In this document: positions 34,589-44,381 of the stretch, piece by piece
How the letters are laid out: every line of letters begins with the position of its first letter
How positions within the stretch are numbered: position 1 is the first letter of the stretch
NCBI RefSeq assembly: GCF_002412165.1
Contig: NZ_NXIA01000016.1
Span: forward strand, 1 to 64,000
Direction of reading: 5' to 3'
Length of the DNA: 64,000 nt
DNA from: Curtobacterium sp. 'Ferrero'
GTDB taxonomy: Bacteria > Actinomycetota > Actinomycetes > Actinomycetales > Microbacteriaceae
Notes under the pieces: model-generated
Told to the model about the DNA's origin: nothing
Databases searched by the model: none
The model's input: the letters and a program-made list of their open reading frames with translations, nothing else
Made by a program: the position numbers and the translations under genes

Positions 34589-35314
34589 CTAGGCGACGAT
34601 CGGCAGGAGGAACGTCGACGCACCGGCGGCGAGGGCACCGCCGATGAGCGGCCCGACGACCGGGACCCACGAATAGGCCCAGTCACTCGAACCCTTGCCC
34701 TTGATCGGCAGGATGGCGTGCGCGATGCGGGGGCCGAGGTCACGGGCGGGGTTGATCGCGTAGCCGGTCGGACCACCGAGCGAGACGCCGATCGCGATGA
34801 CCAGGAAGGCGACGGGGACGGCGCCGAGCTCGGCCGGGGTCTTGCCGTTGGTGAAGGCGAGGACGACGAACACCAGGACGAAGGTGCCGATGATCTCGGT
34901 CACGACGTTCCAGCCGTAGGAGCGGATCGCCGGGCCGGTCGAGAAGACGCCGAGCTTGGCGGCCGCGTCGGGCTCCTCGTCGAAGTGCTGCTTGTAGGCG
35001 AGCCAGACGATGATCGCGCCGATGATCGCGCCGATCAGCTGCGCGAGCCAGTAGAGGAACATCTCGCCGACGGTGATCTTGCCGAGCAGTGCGAGCGCCA
35101 GGCTGACCGCGGGGTTGAGCTGGCCGCCGGACTTGTACGACACGGTGACGCCGGCGAAGACGGCGAAGCCCCAGCCGATCGTGACCATGAGGAAGCCCGC
35201 GCCGAAGCCCTTGGACTTCGTGAGCGACACGGCGGCGACGACACCGCCACCGAGGATGATGAGCATCGCCGTGCCGACGAGCTCCGAGAGGAAATTGACG
35301 CCGATGCCGTCCAT
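34589..35314 (-). CDS. glpF: Glycerol uptake facilitator (aquaglyceroporin)
   Basis: The 241-residue MIP-family channel has six membrane helices and both NPA boxes: NPA at 67-69 and the second in INPARDLGPR, where the Asp after NPAR is the mark of glycerol rather than water channels. GGAGG precedes ATG 35314 by 6 nt. It heads glpF-glpK and diverges from dhaK across 274 bp. Confidence 0.93.
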   Translation of the reverse strand: MDGIGVNFLSELVGTAMLIILGGGVVAAVSLTKSKGFGAGFLMVTIGWGFAVFAGVTVSYKSGGQLNPAVSLALALLGKITVGEMFLYWLAQLIGAIIGAIIVWLAYKQHFDEEPDAAAKLGVFSTGPAIRSYGWNVVTEIIGTFVLVFVVLAFTNGKTPAELGAVPVAFLVIAIGVSLGGPTGYAINPARDLGPRIAHAILPIKGKGSSDWAYSWVPVVGPLIGGALAAGASTFLLPIVA

Positions 35315-35390
35315 CGGTGACCTCCAGTGCGTGAGGGGTGGGGGTCCGGTGGTGCTGCGTCCGGCACTCCCCGTTGAGTGATTGGGCCCG

Positions 35391-35396
35391 AGCATA
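35391..35396 (-). promoter_or_regulatory. Probable -10 hexamer of glpF
   Basis: TATGCT on the minus strand gives a leader of about 70 nt. Confidence 0.35.
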
Positions 35397-35447
35397 GTGA
35401 CGCGGTTCCGCCCGGGGCGATGGATTCCCGAGCGATCCGTGCGAAAG

Positions 35448-35526
35448 TGCACGAACGTGCAGGACGCCTGCGAGTTCGCCCGTCCGGCGGGGGCCCTGCG
35501 CGACGATCGTGCTGCACGAACGTGCA
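35448..35526. promoter_or_regulatory. Two identical operator-like palindromes between glpF and dhaK
   Basis: TGCACG-AA-CGTGCA occurs at 35448-35461 and again at 35513-35526, 65 bp apart, close to six helical turns. The second lies just upstream of the dhaK -10 hexamer, and the first is nearer the glpF promoter. They look like sites for one dimeric regulator acting on both divergent units, possibly through a loop. No regulator gene is adjacent. Confidence 0.6.
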
Positions 35527-35550
35527 CGGCAGGGGAACGGGCGCCCGCTG

Positions 35551-35556
35551 TAGGGT
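35551..35556 (+). promoter_or_regulatory. -10 hexamer of dhaKLM
   Basis: TAGGGT gives a leader of about 27 nt with AGGGAGG before the GTG. Confidence 0.4.
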
Positions 35557-35588
35557 GAACGCGTCACCGTCGACAGGGAGGTTCCCCC

Positions 35589-36590
35589 GTGAAGAAGCTC
35601 ATCAACGACCCACAGTCCGTGGTCGACGAGACCGTCCGTGGGTTCGCCCGCGCACACGCCGGACACGTCGTGCTGGTCGAGGACCCGATCCACCTGCACC
35701 GCGCCGACGCACCGGTCTCCGGCAAGGTCGGCATCGTCAGCGGCGGCGGCAGCGGGCACGAGCCCCTGCACGCCGGGTTCGTCGGGTACGGCATGCTCGA
35801 CGCCGCGGTCCCCGGGCCGGTCTTCACCAGTCCGACCCCGGACCCGATCGTCGCCGCGACGAAGGCGGTCGACGGGGGAGCGGGCGTGCTCCACATCGTG
35901 AAGAACTACACCGGCGACGTCCTCAACTTCGAGACCGCCGCCGAGCTCGCCGGCATGGACGACGTCCGGGTCGAGTCCGTCGTCGTCGACGACGACGTGG
36001 CCGTGCAGGACTCGCTCTACACCGCGGGCCGTCGCGGCGTCGCGGGGACGGTCGTGGTCGAGAAGTGCGCCGGTGCCGCCGCCGAACGCGGGGACGACCT
36101 CGACGCCGTCGCCGCGGTCGCCCGGCACGTCAACGAGGTCACCCGCTCGATGGGGCTCGCGCTCTCGTCCGGCACGGTCCCGCACGCGGGGGAGCCCTCG
36201 TTCACGCTCGCCGACGACGAGGTCGAGCTCGGCATCGGCATCCACGGCGAGCCCGGGCGCGAGCGCATCCCGATGGCACCTGCGGACGAGCTGGTGGACC
36301 GCGTGCTCGAACCGATCCTCACCGACCTGGCGGCACCGTCGGGATCGAAGCTCCTGCTGCTCGTGAACGGCATGGGCGGGACGCCGCTGTCCGAGCTGTA
36401 CATCGTGTACCGACGCGCCGCCGAGGTCCTCTCCGACCGCGGGTACGAGGTCGCGCGTAGCCTCGTCGGTGACTACGTCACGTCCCTGGAGATGGCGGGG
36501 TTCTCGCTCACCGTCACGGTGCTCGACGACGAACTCACCACGCTCTGGGACGCCCCGGTGGAGACCCCCGCACTGCGCTGGGGTCGCTGA
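35589..36590 (+). CDS. dhaK: Dihydroxyacetone kinase, DHA-binding subunit DhaK
   Basis: The 333-residue subunit binds dihydroxyacetone covalently through a histidine, H219 in GIGIHGEPG. GGGSGHEPLHAGFVG is the other substrate loop. It works with DhaL, which holds ADP, and DhaM, which re-phosphorylates that ADP, in a PEP-dependent rather than ATP-dependent system. The start is GTG 35589. It is the first gene of dhaK-dhaL-dhaM. Confidence 0.94.
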   Translation: MKKLINDPQSVVDETVRGFARAHAGHVVLVEDPIHLHRADAPVSGKVGIVSGGGSGHEPLHAGFVGYGMLDAAVPGPVFTSPTPDPIVAATKAVDGGAGVLHIVKNYTGDVLNFETAAELAGMDDVRVESVVVDDDVAVQDSLYTAGRRGVAGTVVVEKCAGAAAERGDDLDAVAAVARHVNEVTRSMGLALSSGTVPHAGEPSFTLADDEVELGIGIHGEPGRERIPMAPADELVDRVLEPILTDLAAPSGSKLLLLVNGMGGTPLSELYIVYRRAAEVLSDRGYEVARSLVGDYVTSLEMAGFSLTVTVLDDELTTLWDAPVETPALRWGR

Positions 36591-36643
36591 CCCACCGACC
36601 ACGATCCCGGTCCACGAGGACCGGCCGCAGAAGGGACACCGCA

Positions 36644-37270
36644 TTGGCGCTCGACACCGCATGGGCCATCGACTGGGTGCGCCGCACCGCCGCGACGATC
36701 GACGAGCACCGGGCCGAGCTCGTCACCCTCGACCGTGAGATCGGCGACGGGGACCACGGCGAGAACCTCGACCGTGGGTTCCGCGCCGTCCTCGAGGCGG
36801 TCGAGGGCGGGACCTTCGACACCCCCGGTGCCGTCTTCAAGGTCGTCGCGACGAAGCTCATCTCGACCGTCGGCGGCGCGGCCGGTCCGCTCTACGGCAC
36901 CGCCTACCTCAAGGCCGCCCAGGCGGCGGGCGACGCGGACGAGCTGGACGCCGAGACGCTCGTGGCGGTGCTGACCGCGGCGCGCGACGGCATCGTCTCG
37001 CGTGGCAAGGCCGAGGTCGGCGACAAGACCATGGTCGACGCCTGGAGCCCGGCGGTCGACGCCGCGGCCGCCGCGGCGGGATCGGGGGCGTCCCCGCGCG
37101 ACATCCTCGTCGCCGCCGCGGACGCCGCCGCGACGGGCGCCGAGTCCACCGACGCGCTCGTCGCGCACAAGGGGCGGGCGAGCTACCTGGGGGAGCGGGC
37201 CGTCGGGCACCGCGATCCCGGGGCGCAGTCGAGCGTCTACGTGCTGCGCGCGGCGGTGGACGCAGCGTGA
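36644..37270 (+). CDS. dhaL: Dihydroxyacetone kinase, ADP-binding subunit DhaL
   Basis: The 208-residue subunit carries the metal-ADP site (EIGDGDHGENLDRGF at about 32-46), TVGGAAGPLYGTAYL and the late GRASYLGERAVGHRDPGAQSS segment. ADP stays bound as a coenzyme and shuttles phosphate from DhaM to dihydroxyacetone on DhaK. The start is TTG 36644, fixed by AAGGGA about 9 nt upstream and by homology. It overlaps dhaM by 4 nt. Confidence 0.92.
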   Translation: MALDTAWAIDWVRRTAATIDEHRAELVTLDREIGDGDHGENLDRGFRAVLEAVEGGTFDTPGAVFKVVATKLISTVGGAAGPLYGTAYLKAAQAAGDADELDAETLVAVLTAARDGIVSRGKAEVGDKTMVDAWSPAVDAAAAAAGSGASPRDILVAAADAAATGAESTDALVAHKGRASYLGERAVGHRDPGAQSSVYVLRAAVDAA

Positions 37271-37974
37271 GCGTCGGCATCCTCGTCGTCTCGCACAGCG
37301 CCGACGTGGCGCGTGGCACCGTCGAACTCGCCCGGCAGATGGCGGGCGACGTGCAGTTGGTCGCGGCGGGCGGGACCGAGGACGGCGGGATCGGCACCTC
37401 GTTCGAAGCCGTGACGGCCGGCATCGAGTCGCTGTCGGACGCCGACGGCATCGTCGTGCTCTGCGACCTCGGATCGGCCTACCTGACGACCGACACGGCG
37501 CTCGACTTCCTCGACGACGACGTGCGCGAGCGCGTGCACGTCTCCCGCGCGCCACTCGTCGAGGGGGCGGTCGCCGCTGCCGTGGCAGCCCAGACGGGCG
37601 GCGACGTGGCGGCGGTCCTCGCCGCGGCGGCGACCGCGGGTGGTCCGGCGGACGACCAGCCGGGAGGCGCGGATCCGGTCGGACCGTCGGCTCCCGTCGA
37701 CGACGCTGCCGCGGACGGCGCGGCGGTGTCCGGTGCTGCCGACCTCGTCAACGAGACGGGACTGCACGCGCGCCCGGCCGCGGAGTTCGTCAAGACCGCC
37801 GCACGGTTCGAGTCGCGGGTCCGGGTGAACGGCGTCGACGCGAAGAGCCTGCTCGCGATCATGGCGCTCGCCCTGCCGAAGGGCGCGACCGTGACGGTCG
37901 AGGCGTCCGGGCCCGACGCGCAGGAAGCGGTGGACACTCTCGTGGAGCTCGTCCGGTCCGGCTTCGGCGAGTGA
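37267..37974 (+). CDS. dhaM: DhaM phosphotransferase subunit fused to HPr
   Basis: The 235-residue protein has an N-terminal EIIA-mannose-like DhaM domain with phospho-histidine H10 (LVVSHSADVARG), an Ala/Gly/Pro-rich linker (about 118-155), and a C-terminal HPr domain with H167 in ETGLHARPAAEF. It needs only enzyme I to pass PEP phosphate through HPr and DhaM to the ADP on DhaL; the third (EI-like) domain of E. coli DhaM is absent. The stop codon is the first base group of a 14-bp tandem repeat. Confidence 0.92.
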   Translation: MSVGILVVSHSADVARGTVELARQMAGDVQLVAAGGTEDGGIGTSFEAVTAGIESLSDADGIVVLCDLGSAYLTTDTALDFLDDDVRERVHVSRAPLVEGAVAAAVAAQTGGDVAAVLAAAATAGGPADDQPGGADPVGPSAPVDDAAADGAAVSGAADLVNETGLHARPAAEFVKTAARFESRVRVNGVDAKSLLAIMALALPKGATVTVEASGPDAQEAVDTLVELVRSGFGE

Positions 37975-38041
37975 GCGGTCGTCGCTGAGCGGTCGTCGCT
38001 GAGCGGTCGTCGCTGAGCGGTCGGGGCTGAGCGGTCGGCCG
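37972..38041. repeat. 14-bp tandem repeat starting at the dhaM stop codon
   Basis: TGAGCGGTCGTCGC is repeated three times exactly, then as TGAGCGGTCGGGGC and TGAGCGGTCGGCCG. The first unit begins with the dhaM TGA. The 14-bp period puts a TGA in every frame within 42 bp. Confidence 0.85.
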
Positions 38042-38102
38042 GGTGTGCCGGTCGTTCCGGTCGTCCGGGCGTGGCCGGTCGGACGCGGGAGGGTCGACCG
38101 GC

Positions 38103-38732
38103 TCAGGGCCGGGCGTGCGGTCGCCGCGTCCGACGTGCGAGGGCGACGACCGCGACGACGAGGGCGAGGAGCGCCGCTCCGCCCGCGACCCAGGGCAGTA
38201 CGGTCGGGTCCTCCGCGGACCCGGCCTCGGCCAGGTCGTCGTCGGAGCCCGCCGCCGCCGAGGACGACGGCTCGGACGTCGCTGCTCCGCCGGCAGCGGG
38301 ATCACCGGCAGTGGGGCTGGACGTGGGATCCGCGTCCGGGGTCTCGACCTCGACGGCGGAGGTGAAGCCGTACTCACCGGTGATCGGGTGTCCGTCGGGG
38401 GAGACGTACCGCCACAGCACGCGGTAGCGGCCCGGGCCGAGGTCGACCGCCCGGGACATCGACGCGCCGCTCACCTCGACGGAGCCGGACGACACGTCAG
38501 CGCCGGACTCGTCGAGCACCTCGATGCGCAGACCGGCGTCGAGCCCGGTCAGGGGTGGTTCGCTGAACGTCAGCGTCGCCCGCTCGACCGACTCGGTGAC
38601 GGTGCTGTCCGCAGCGGGGTCGCTCGACACCAGCGCGGCATGGGCGGACGCCGGCGATGCTCCGGTCAGGGCTGCCGCGCCCCCCAGCAGGAGCGAGAGC
38701 AGCAGGGTCGGGGCCACCGTTCGTGAACGCAC
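38103..38732 (-). CDS. Exported CopC-domain copper-binding protein
   Basis: The 209-residue protein has a signal peptide with predicted cleavage after SPASA, leaving an N-terminal histidine (H31) that in CopC binds Cu(II) together with the histidine in SPDGHPITG. A CopC domain (about 31-125) is followed by a Ser/Ala/Asp-rich linker, a C-terminal membrane helix (VAGGAALLALVVAVVALA) and a basic tail, the usual actinobacterial layout (YcnJ/CopC-like). No copD or cox17 gene is adjacent. GTG 38732 lies 7 nt after TACGAT, so it is probably leaderless; this removes 14 upstream residues that would spoil the signal peptide. Confidence 0.85.
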   Translation of the reverse strand: MRSRTVAPTLLLSLLLGGAAALTGASPASAHAALVSSDPAADSTVTESVERATLTFSEPPLTGLDAGLRIEVLDESGADVSSGSVEVSGASMSRAVDLGPGRYRVLWRYVSPDGHPITGEYGFTSAVEVETPDADPTSSPTAGDPAAGGAATSEPSSSAAAGSDDDLAEAGSAEDPTVLPWVAGGAALLALVVAVVALARRTRRPHARP

Positions 38733-38739
38733 GCACAGG

Positions 38740-38745
38740 ATCGTA
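38740..38745 (-). promoter_or_regulatory. -10 hexamer of the CopC gene, leaderless
   Basis: TACGAT on the minus strand ends 7 nt before the GTG. Confidence 0.45.
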
Positions 38746-38854
38746 GTGGACCGGGCGGTGCGACGGGCGACCACCGGACCGCAGCGCGCGTTGCCAGGCC
38801 GAACCGTGCCTCCCGGCCTTGACCCGTAGAAGGGCGGACAGCGCGTCCGTCTGT

Positions 38855-38860
38855 CAGGAT
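38855..38860 (+). promoter_or_regulatory. -10 hexamer of the alcohol dehydrogenase gene, leaderless
   Basis: CAGGAT ends 6 nt before the ATG, as in ybaK. Confidence 0.4.
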
Positions 38861-38866
38861 GACGGG

Positions 38867-39898
38867 ATGCGCGCAGTGCAGTACGGGGAGTTCGGGTCCG
38901 TTCCGTCGATCGTCGAGGTGCCCGACCCCGTCGCCCCGGCGGACGGGGTCGTCGTCCGGGTCGCCGCGACCGGGGTGTGCCGGAGCGACTGGCACGCCTG
39001 GAAGGGCCACGACGACTCGGTGCGGCTCCCGCACGTGCCCGGACACGAGTTCGCCGGCGTGGTCGAGTCGGTCGGGGCCGACGTGACCCGGTTCGCGGTC
39101 GGCGACCGGGTGACCGCGCCGTTCGTCTTCGCGTGCGGCACGTGCGCCGAGTGCCGCGCCGGGGCGACGCAGGTGTGCACGCGACAGGAGCAGCCGGGCT
39201 TCACACTCGCCGGGTCCTGGGCCGAGGCGCTCGTCGTCCCGCACGCCGACGTCAACCTCGTCGCGCTGCCGGACGCGGTCGGGTTCGCCGAAGCCGCCGG
39301 CCTCGGGTGCCGGTTCGGGACCGCCTACCACGCCGTCCACGCCCGAGGACGAGTCGCCGAGAGGGAGTGGGTCGCCGTCTTCGGCTGCGGGGGAGTCGGC
39401 CTGTCGACGGTCATCGTCGCGGTGGCGGCCGGGGCGCGCGTCCTGGCGGTCGACGTGTCGGCCGCTGCGCTCGCGCGCGCCGAGGCGCTCGGTGCCGTGC
39501 CCGTGACGATGGACGACGATGCGGTGTCCGCGATCCGGACGCTCACGGACGGCGGGGTGCACGTGTCGGTCGACGCCTTCGGCAGTCGCGCCACGTCGGT
39601 CGCGGCCGTGGCGTCGTTGCGGCCACGGGGTCGACACGTCCAGGTCGGCTTGCTGCTCGACGACGAGGCGACGCCGGCGATCCCGATGGGTCGGGTCATC
39701 GCGGACGAGCTGGAGTTGCTCGGCAGTCACGGCATCGCGGTCAGTGAGTACGCGGCGATGCTCGACGACATCGTCGCCGGGCGACTGCGACCCGCGGAGT
39801 CGATCGGCCGGACGATCGGGTTCGACGACCTGCCCGGCGCGCTCGTCGCGATGGACTCGCCGTCGACGTCGGCCGGGATGACGGTGGCGGTGTCCTGA
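38867..39898 (+). CDS. Zinc-dependent medium-chain alcohol dehydrogenase
   Basis: The 343-residue MDR oxidoreductase has the catalytic zinc site (C in ATGVCRSDWHAW, H-E in PGHEFAG), a structural zinc segment with four cysteines (CGTCAECRAGATQVC), and the nucleotide-binding loop FGCGGVGLST. D in AVDVSA suggests NAD rather than NADP. The substrate is unknown; the sequence is like the zinc-binding dehydrogenases acting on alcohols or aldehydes. ATG 38867 was chosen over 38819 because the fold starts there and a -10 hexamer ends 6 nt upstream. Confidence 0.87.
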   Translation: MRAVQYGEFGSVPSIVEVPDPVAPADGVVVRVAATGVCRSDWHAWKGHDDSVRLPHVPGHEFAGVVESVGADVTRFAVGDRVTAPFVFACGTCAECRAGATQVCTRQEQPGFTLAGSWAEALVVPHADVNLVALPDAVGFAEAAGLGCRFGTAYHAVHARGRVAEREWVAVFGCGGVGLSTVIVAVAAGARVLAVDVSAAALARAEALGAVPVTMDDDAVSAIRTLTDGGVHVSVDAFGSRATSVAAVASLRPRGRHVQVGLLLDDEATPAIPMGRVIADELELLGSHGIAVSEYAAMLDDIVAGRLRPAESIGRTIGFDDLPGALVAMDSPSTSAGMTVAVS

Positions 39899-40159
39899 CG
39901 GAGCGGGGAGCGGTGTGTGGTCGCTCCGGGGACCGGGGCAGCGCGATCTCGAGTGCAGTCTGACCTCTGTCTGGTGCTCCCAGCCAACGTGAGTTGACAT
40001 AATATGCATTATCGGCGCTTGTGACCAGCGTCGTGAGGGGTCGGCGGATCCGCGTCGAACCGCGACGGCATCCCGCAACGTTCCTCCGCCGACCGGCTGC
40101 CGGATCCCGCCCGCTCGTAGGCTCGCGGTGCACCACGGCGGGAACGGACGGAGACCAGC
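39899..40159. other. Intergenic region with an AT-rich island
   Basis: I find no gene in this 261-bp stretch. At 39993-40012 it contains a sharply AT-rich patch, TTGACATAATATGCATTATC, in otherwise G+C-rich DNA, with the inverted pair ATAAT-N4-ATTAT. It may be a regulator site or promoter. Confidence 0.5.
40118..40123 (+). promoter_or_regulatory. -10 hexamer of the FemAB-like gene
   Basis: TAGGCT gives a leader of about 30 nt with GGAG (40150-40153) before GTG 40160. Confidence 0.4.
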
Positions 40160-41152
40160 GTGTCAGGAACAGTGCGGTTCACCAGTACGGACGACCCCGC
40201 TGTGTGGGACGACCTCGTCGCACGACACCCCGGCGCGACCGGCTTCCACGACTGGGACTGGCTGACCGTGCAGGCCGACGTCTTCGGCTGGCGGTTCGAC
40301 CCGCTGGTGGTCCTGCACGACGATGACCCCGTCGGCGTCTTCCCGTTGCTCTCCACGACGGGTCGCACGCGTCGTCCGGCGATGCCGCCGTTCCCGTACG
40401 TCGGTCCGCTCGTCCCCGCCGCGGTGCTCGGCGAGACCCTCCGTGCCTTCCGTCGCTGGCAGGTCCGGCACGGCGTGCTCGCCGCGCACGTCGACCTCGG
40501 GCCCGGGATCACGGACGTGTCGGCGTCCACGCTCGCAGCCGCCGGGGTCGAGGCGACCCCGGACCGGACCTACGTCGTCGACCTCGCGGACACGACACCG
40601 GAACTGCTGCTCGCCGGGATGAAGCGCGGTGCACGCCAGGCGGTGACCACCGCCAGCCGGAAGGGCGTCGTGGTCCGCCCTTCACTGCCCGGGGAGCTGA
40701 CGACCCACCTGCCGATGGTCCTCGAGGAGTCGTACTCGAGCCGTGGCGTCCCGTCCCCGTACCCGGCCGACATCGGCGCTCGACTCGAGCGGTGGGCACA
40801 GGGCCGGGACGACGTCCGCTCATTCAGCGCCACCGTCGCCGACGAGGTCGCGGGCGTGATCGTCGCCCTCACCCGGCACCCGGTGGTCACCGGATGGGCC
40901 GGCGGGACGCTCCGCGCCTTCCGCACGAGCAACCCGAGCACGGCGCTCTTCCACGAGCTCCTGCGGTCCTCGCTCGAGCAGGGGCACACCGCCGTCGACC
41001 TGGTCGGCCACGTCGACGAGGGGATCAGTCGCTTCAAGACCTCGCTCGGCGCCACCGAACGCCCGTTCTGGAACCTCGTCGTGTCTCCCCTGCCGCCGCA
41101 GGTCCGGAGCGCCGCCCTCGCGGTTCGCGGCCGGCTCCGGACGCCCGTGTGA
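40160..41152 (+). CDS. FemAB/GNAT-like aminoacyl or acyl transferase
   Basis: The 330-residue protein resembles the BioF2/FemAB type of double GNAT-fold transferases, with WDDLVARHPGATGFHDWDWL at the start, FPYVGPLVP, and a late VDLVGHVDEGISRFKTSLGATERPFWNLV. Relatives add amino acids to peptidoglycan stem peptides (FemX/FemAB) or transfer acyl groups to cell-envelope glycans. Microbacteriaceae have an unusual group B cross-link, so a wall role is attractive but unproven. GTG 40160 has GGAG at a spacing of 6. It has no operon partner. Confidence 0.7.
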   Translation: MSGTVRFTSTDDPAVWDDLVARHPGATGFHDWDWLTVQADVFGWRFDPLVVLHDDDPVGVFPLLSTTGRTRRPAMPPFPYVGPLVPAAVLGETLRAFRRWQVRHGVLAAHVDLGPGITDVSASTLAAAGVEATPDRTYVVDLADTTPELLLAGMKRGARQAVTTASRKGVVVRPSLPGELTTHLPMVLEESYSSRGVPSPYPADIGARLERWAQGRDDVRSFSATVADEVAGVIVALTRHPVVTGWAGGTLRAFRTSNPSTALFHELLRSSLEQGHTAVDLVGHVDEGISRFKTSLGATERPFWNLVVSPLPPQVRSAALAVRGRLRTPV

Positions 41153-41163
41153 CTGGGAGCGTC

Positions 41164-41226
41164 GGCGGCGCGACCGGGTTCGACGGCGGCGCGACCGGGT
41201 TCGACGGCGGCGCGACCGGGTTCGAC
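41164..41226. repeat. 21-bp tandem repeat, three copies
   Basis: Unit GGCGGCGCGACCGGGTTCGAC is repeated three times without change, starting 12 bp after the FemAB-like stop codon. Confidence 0.85.
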
Positions 41227-41262
41227 GGCGGCGTGTGTCCCCCGATCGAGGACCGCTGGACG

Positions 41263-41427
41263 TCACTCCCCCGGCGTGTCGTCCCCCGTCGGGACGTCGT
41301 CGGCGTCGATCTCGAGGGCGGCGTCCTCGCGCCCCGACTCCTCGAGGTCCTCGCGGTCGGTGTCGGGCTGCTCGGGTGCCTCGGCGGCGGTGGTCTCTTC
41401 GGCAGGGTCAGGCTGGCTGTACGTCAT
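41263..41427 (-). CDS. Acidic 54-residue micro-protein
   Basis: The ORF encodes 54 residues beginning MTYSQPDPAEETTAAEAPEQ and ending DDVPTGDDTPGE. About one third are Asp or Glu, and there is no hydrophobic segment. The ATG is 7 nt after a TAGCGT hexamer (41440-41435), the same leaderless arrangement as several neighbours. Codon third positions are mostly G/C. It is probably disordered, perhaps nucleoid- or RNA-polymerase-associated, but no function can be assigned. It converges with the FemAB-like gene. Confidence 0.6.
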   Translation of the reverse strand: MTYSQPDPAEETTAAEAPEQPDTDREDLEESGREDAALEIDADDVPTGDDTPGE

Positions 41428-41434
41428 GGATCGC

Positions 41435-41440
41435 ACGCTA
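41435..41440 (-). promoter_or_regulatory. -10 hexamer of the acidic micro-protein, leaderless
   Basis: TAGCGT on the minus strand ends 7 nt before the ATG. Confidence 0.45.
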
Positions 41441-41502
41441 CGCGCGGGTACCTGCGCGTGCCTCAGCGCGCCTGCGCGTGGGGGTGAGTGGTGCCCTCCC
41501 GG

Positions 41503-43872
<2,370 letters not shown>

Positions 43873-43879
43873 GTACATC

Positions 43880-43885
43880 ACCGTA
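43880..43885 (-). promoter_or_regulatory. -10 hexamer of the UvrA-like gene, leaderless
   Basis: TACGGT on the minus strand ends 7 nt before ATG 43872. Confidence 0.4.
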
Positions 43886-43916
43886 CCGGTCTGCCCCGAC
43901 ACCGCGGAAGCAGGGT

Positions 43917-44369
43917 CTACGGGGCGAAGCGGCGCACGAGGTCCGGCAGCTCGGCAGGTTCGAACGGCTCGTCCGTCCGGTCGAGTTCGTCCGCCGTCCA
44001 CCACCGGGAGTCGAGGATGTCGACGCGTTCGTCGTCCGTCCACCCGGCGTCCGAGAGCGCGAACCCCGGCGTCCGCACGACGTAGAACTCGGCGTGGCCA
44101 CGGTCGTGGTCTGCTCGGTCCCACGTGACCTCGAAGTCCCACGTCCACACACTCGGCCCGGCGTCCTCGACCACGATCCCCGTCTCCTCACGGAGCTCGC
44201 GGACGGCCGCGGCGTGGTGGTCCTCCCCCGGGTCGACGCCGCCGCCGGGCGTGATCCACCGGTGCTCCCCGGTCGATGAGGGGGCCTTCGTGTCCATCAG
44301 GAACACCCGGCCCTCCGGGTCGAGCAGGAGGATGCGGGAGGAACGGCGCAGGCCGGGTCGAGCGGTCAC
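43917..44369 (-). CDS. Nudix hydrolase
   Basis: The 150-residue protein has a complete Nudix box, from GGGVDPGEDHHAAA to VRELREETGI, so it should hydrolyse a nucleoside diphosphate linked to another group. The tryptophan-rich C-terminus (VWTWDF, SRWWTADEL) resembles the common cytoplasmic MutT-like members without known substrate. GTG 44369 is 6 nt after TAGCGT, so it is probably leaderless. It ends 44 bp before the UvrA-like gene, which has its own promoter. Confidence 0.85.
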   Translation of the reverse strand: MTARPGLRRSSRILLLDPEGRVFLMDTKAPSSTGEHRWITPGGGVDPGEDHHAAAVRELREETGIVVEDAGPSVWTWDFEVTWDRADHDRGHAEFYVVRTPGFALSDAGWTDDERVDILDSRWWTADELDRTDEPFEPAELPDLVRRFAP

Positions 44370-44375
44370 GGCCGT

Positions 44376-44381
44376 ACGCTA
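44376..44381 (-). promoter_or_regulatory. -10 hexamer of the Nudix gene, leaderless
   Basis: TAGCGT on the minus strand ends 6 nt before the GTG and overlaps the stop region of the SDR gene. Confidence 0.45.
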
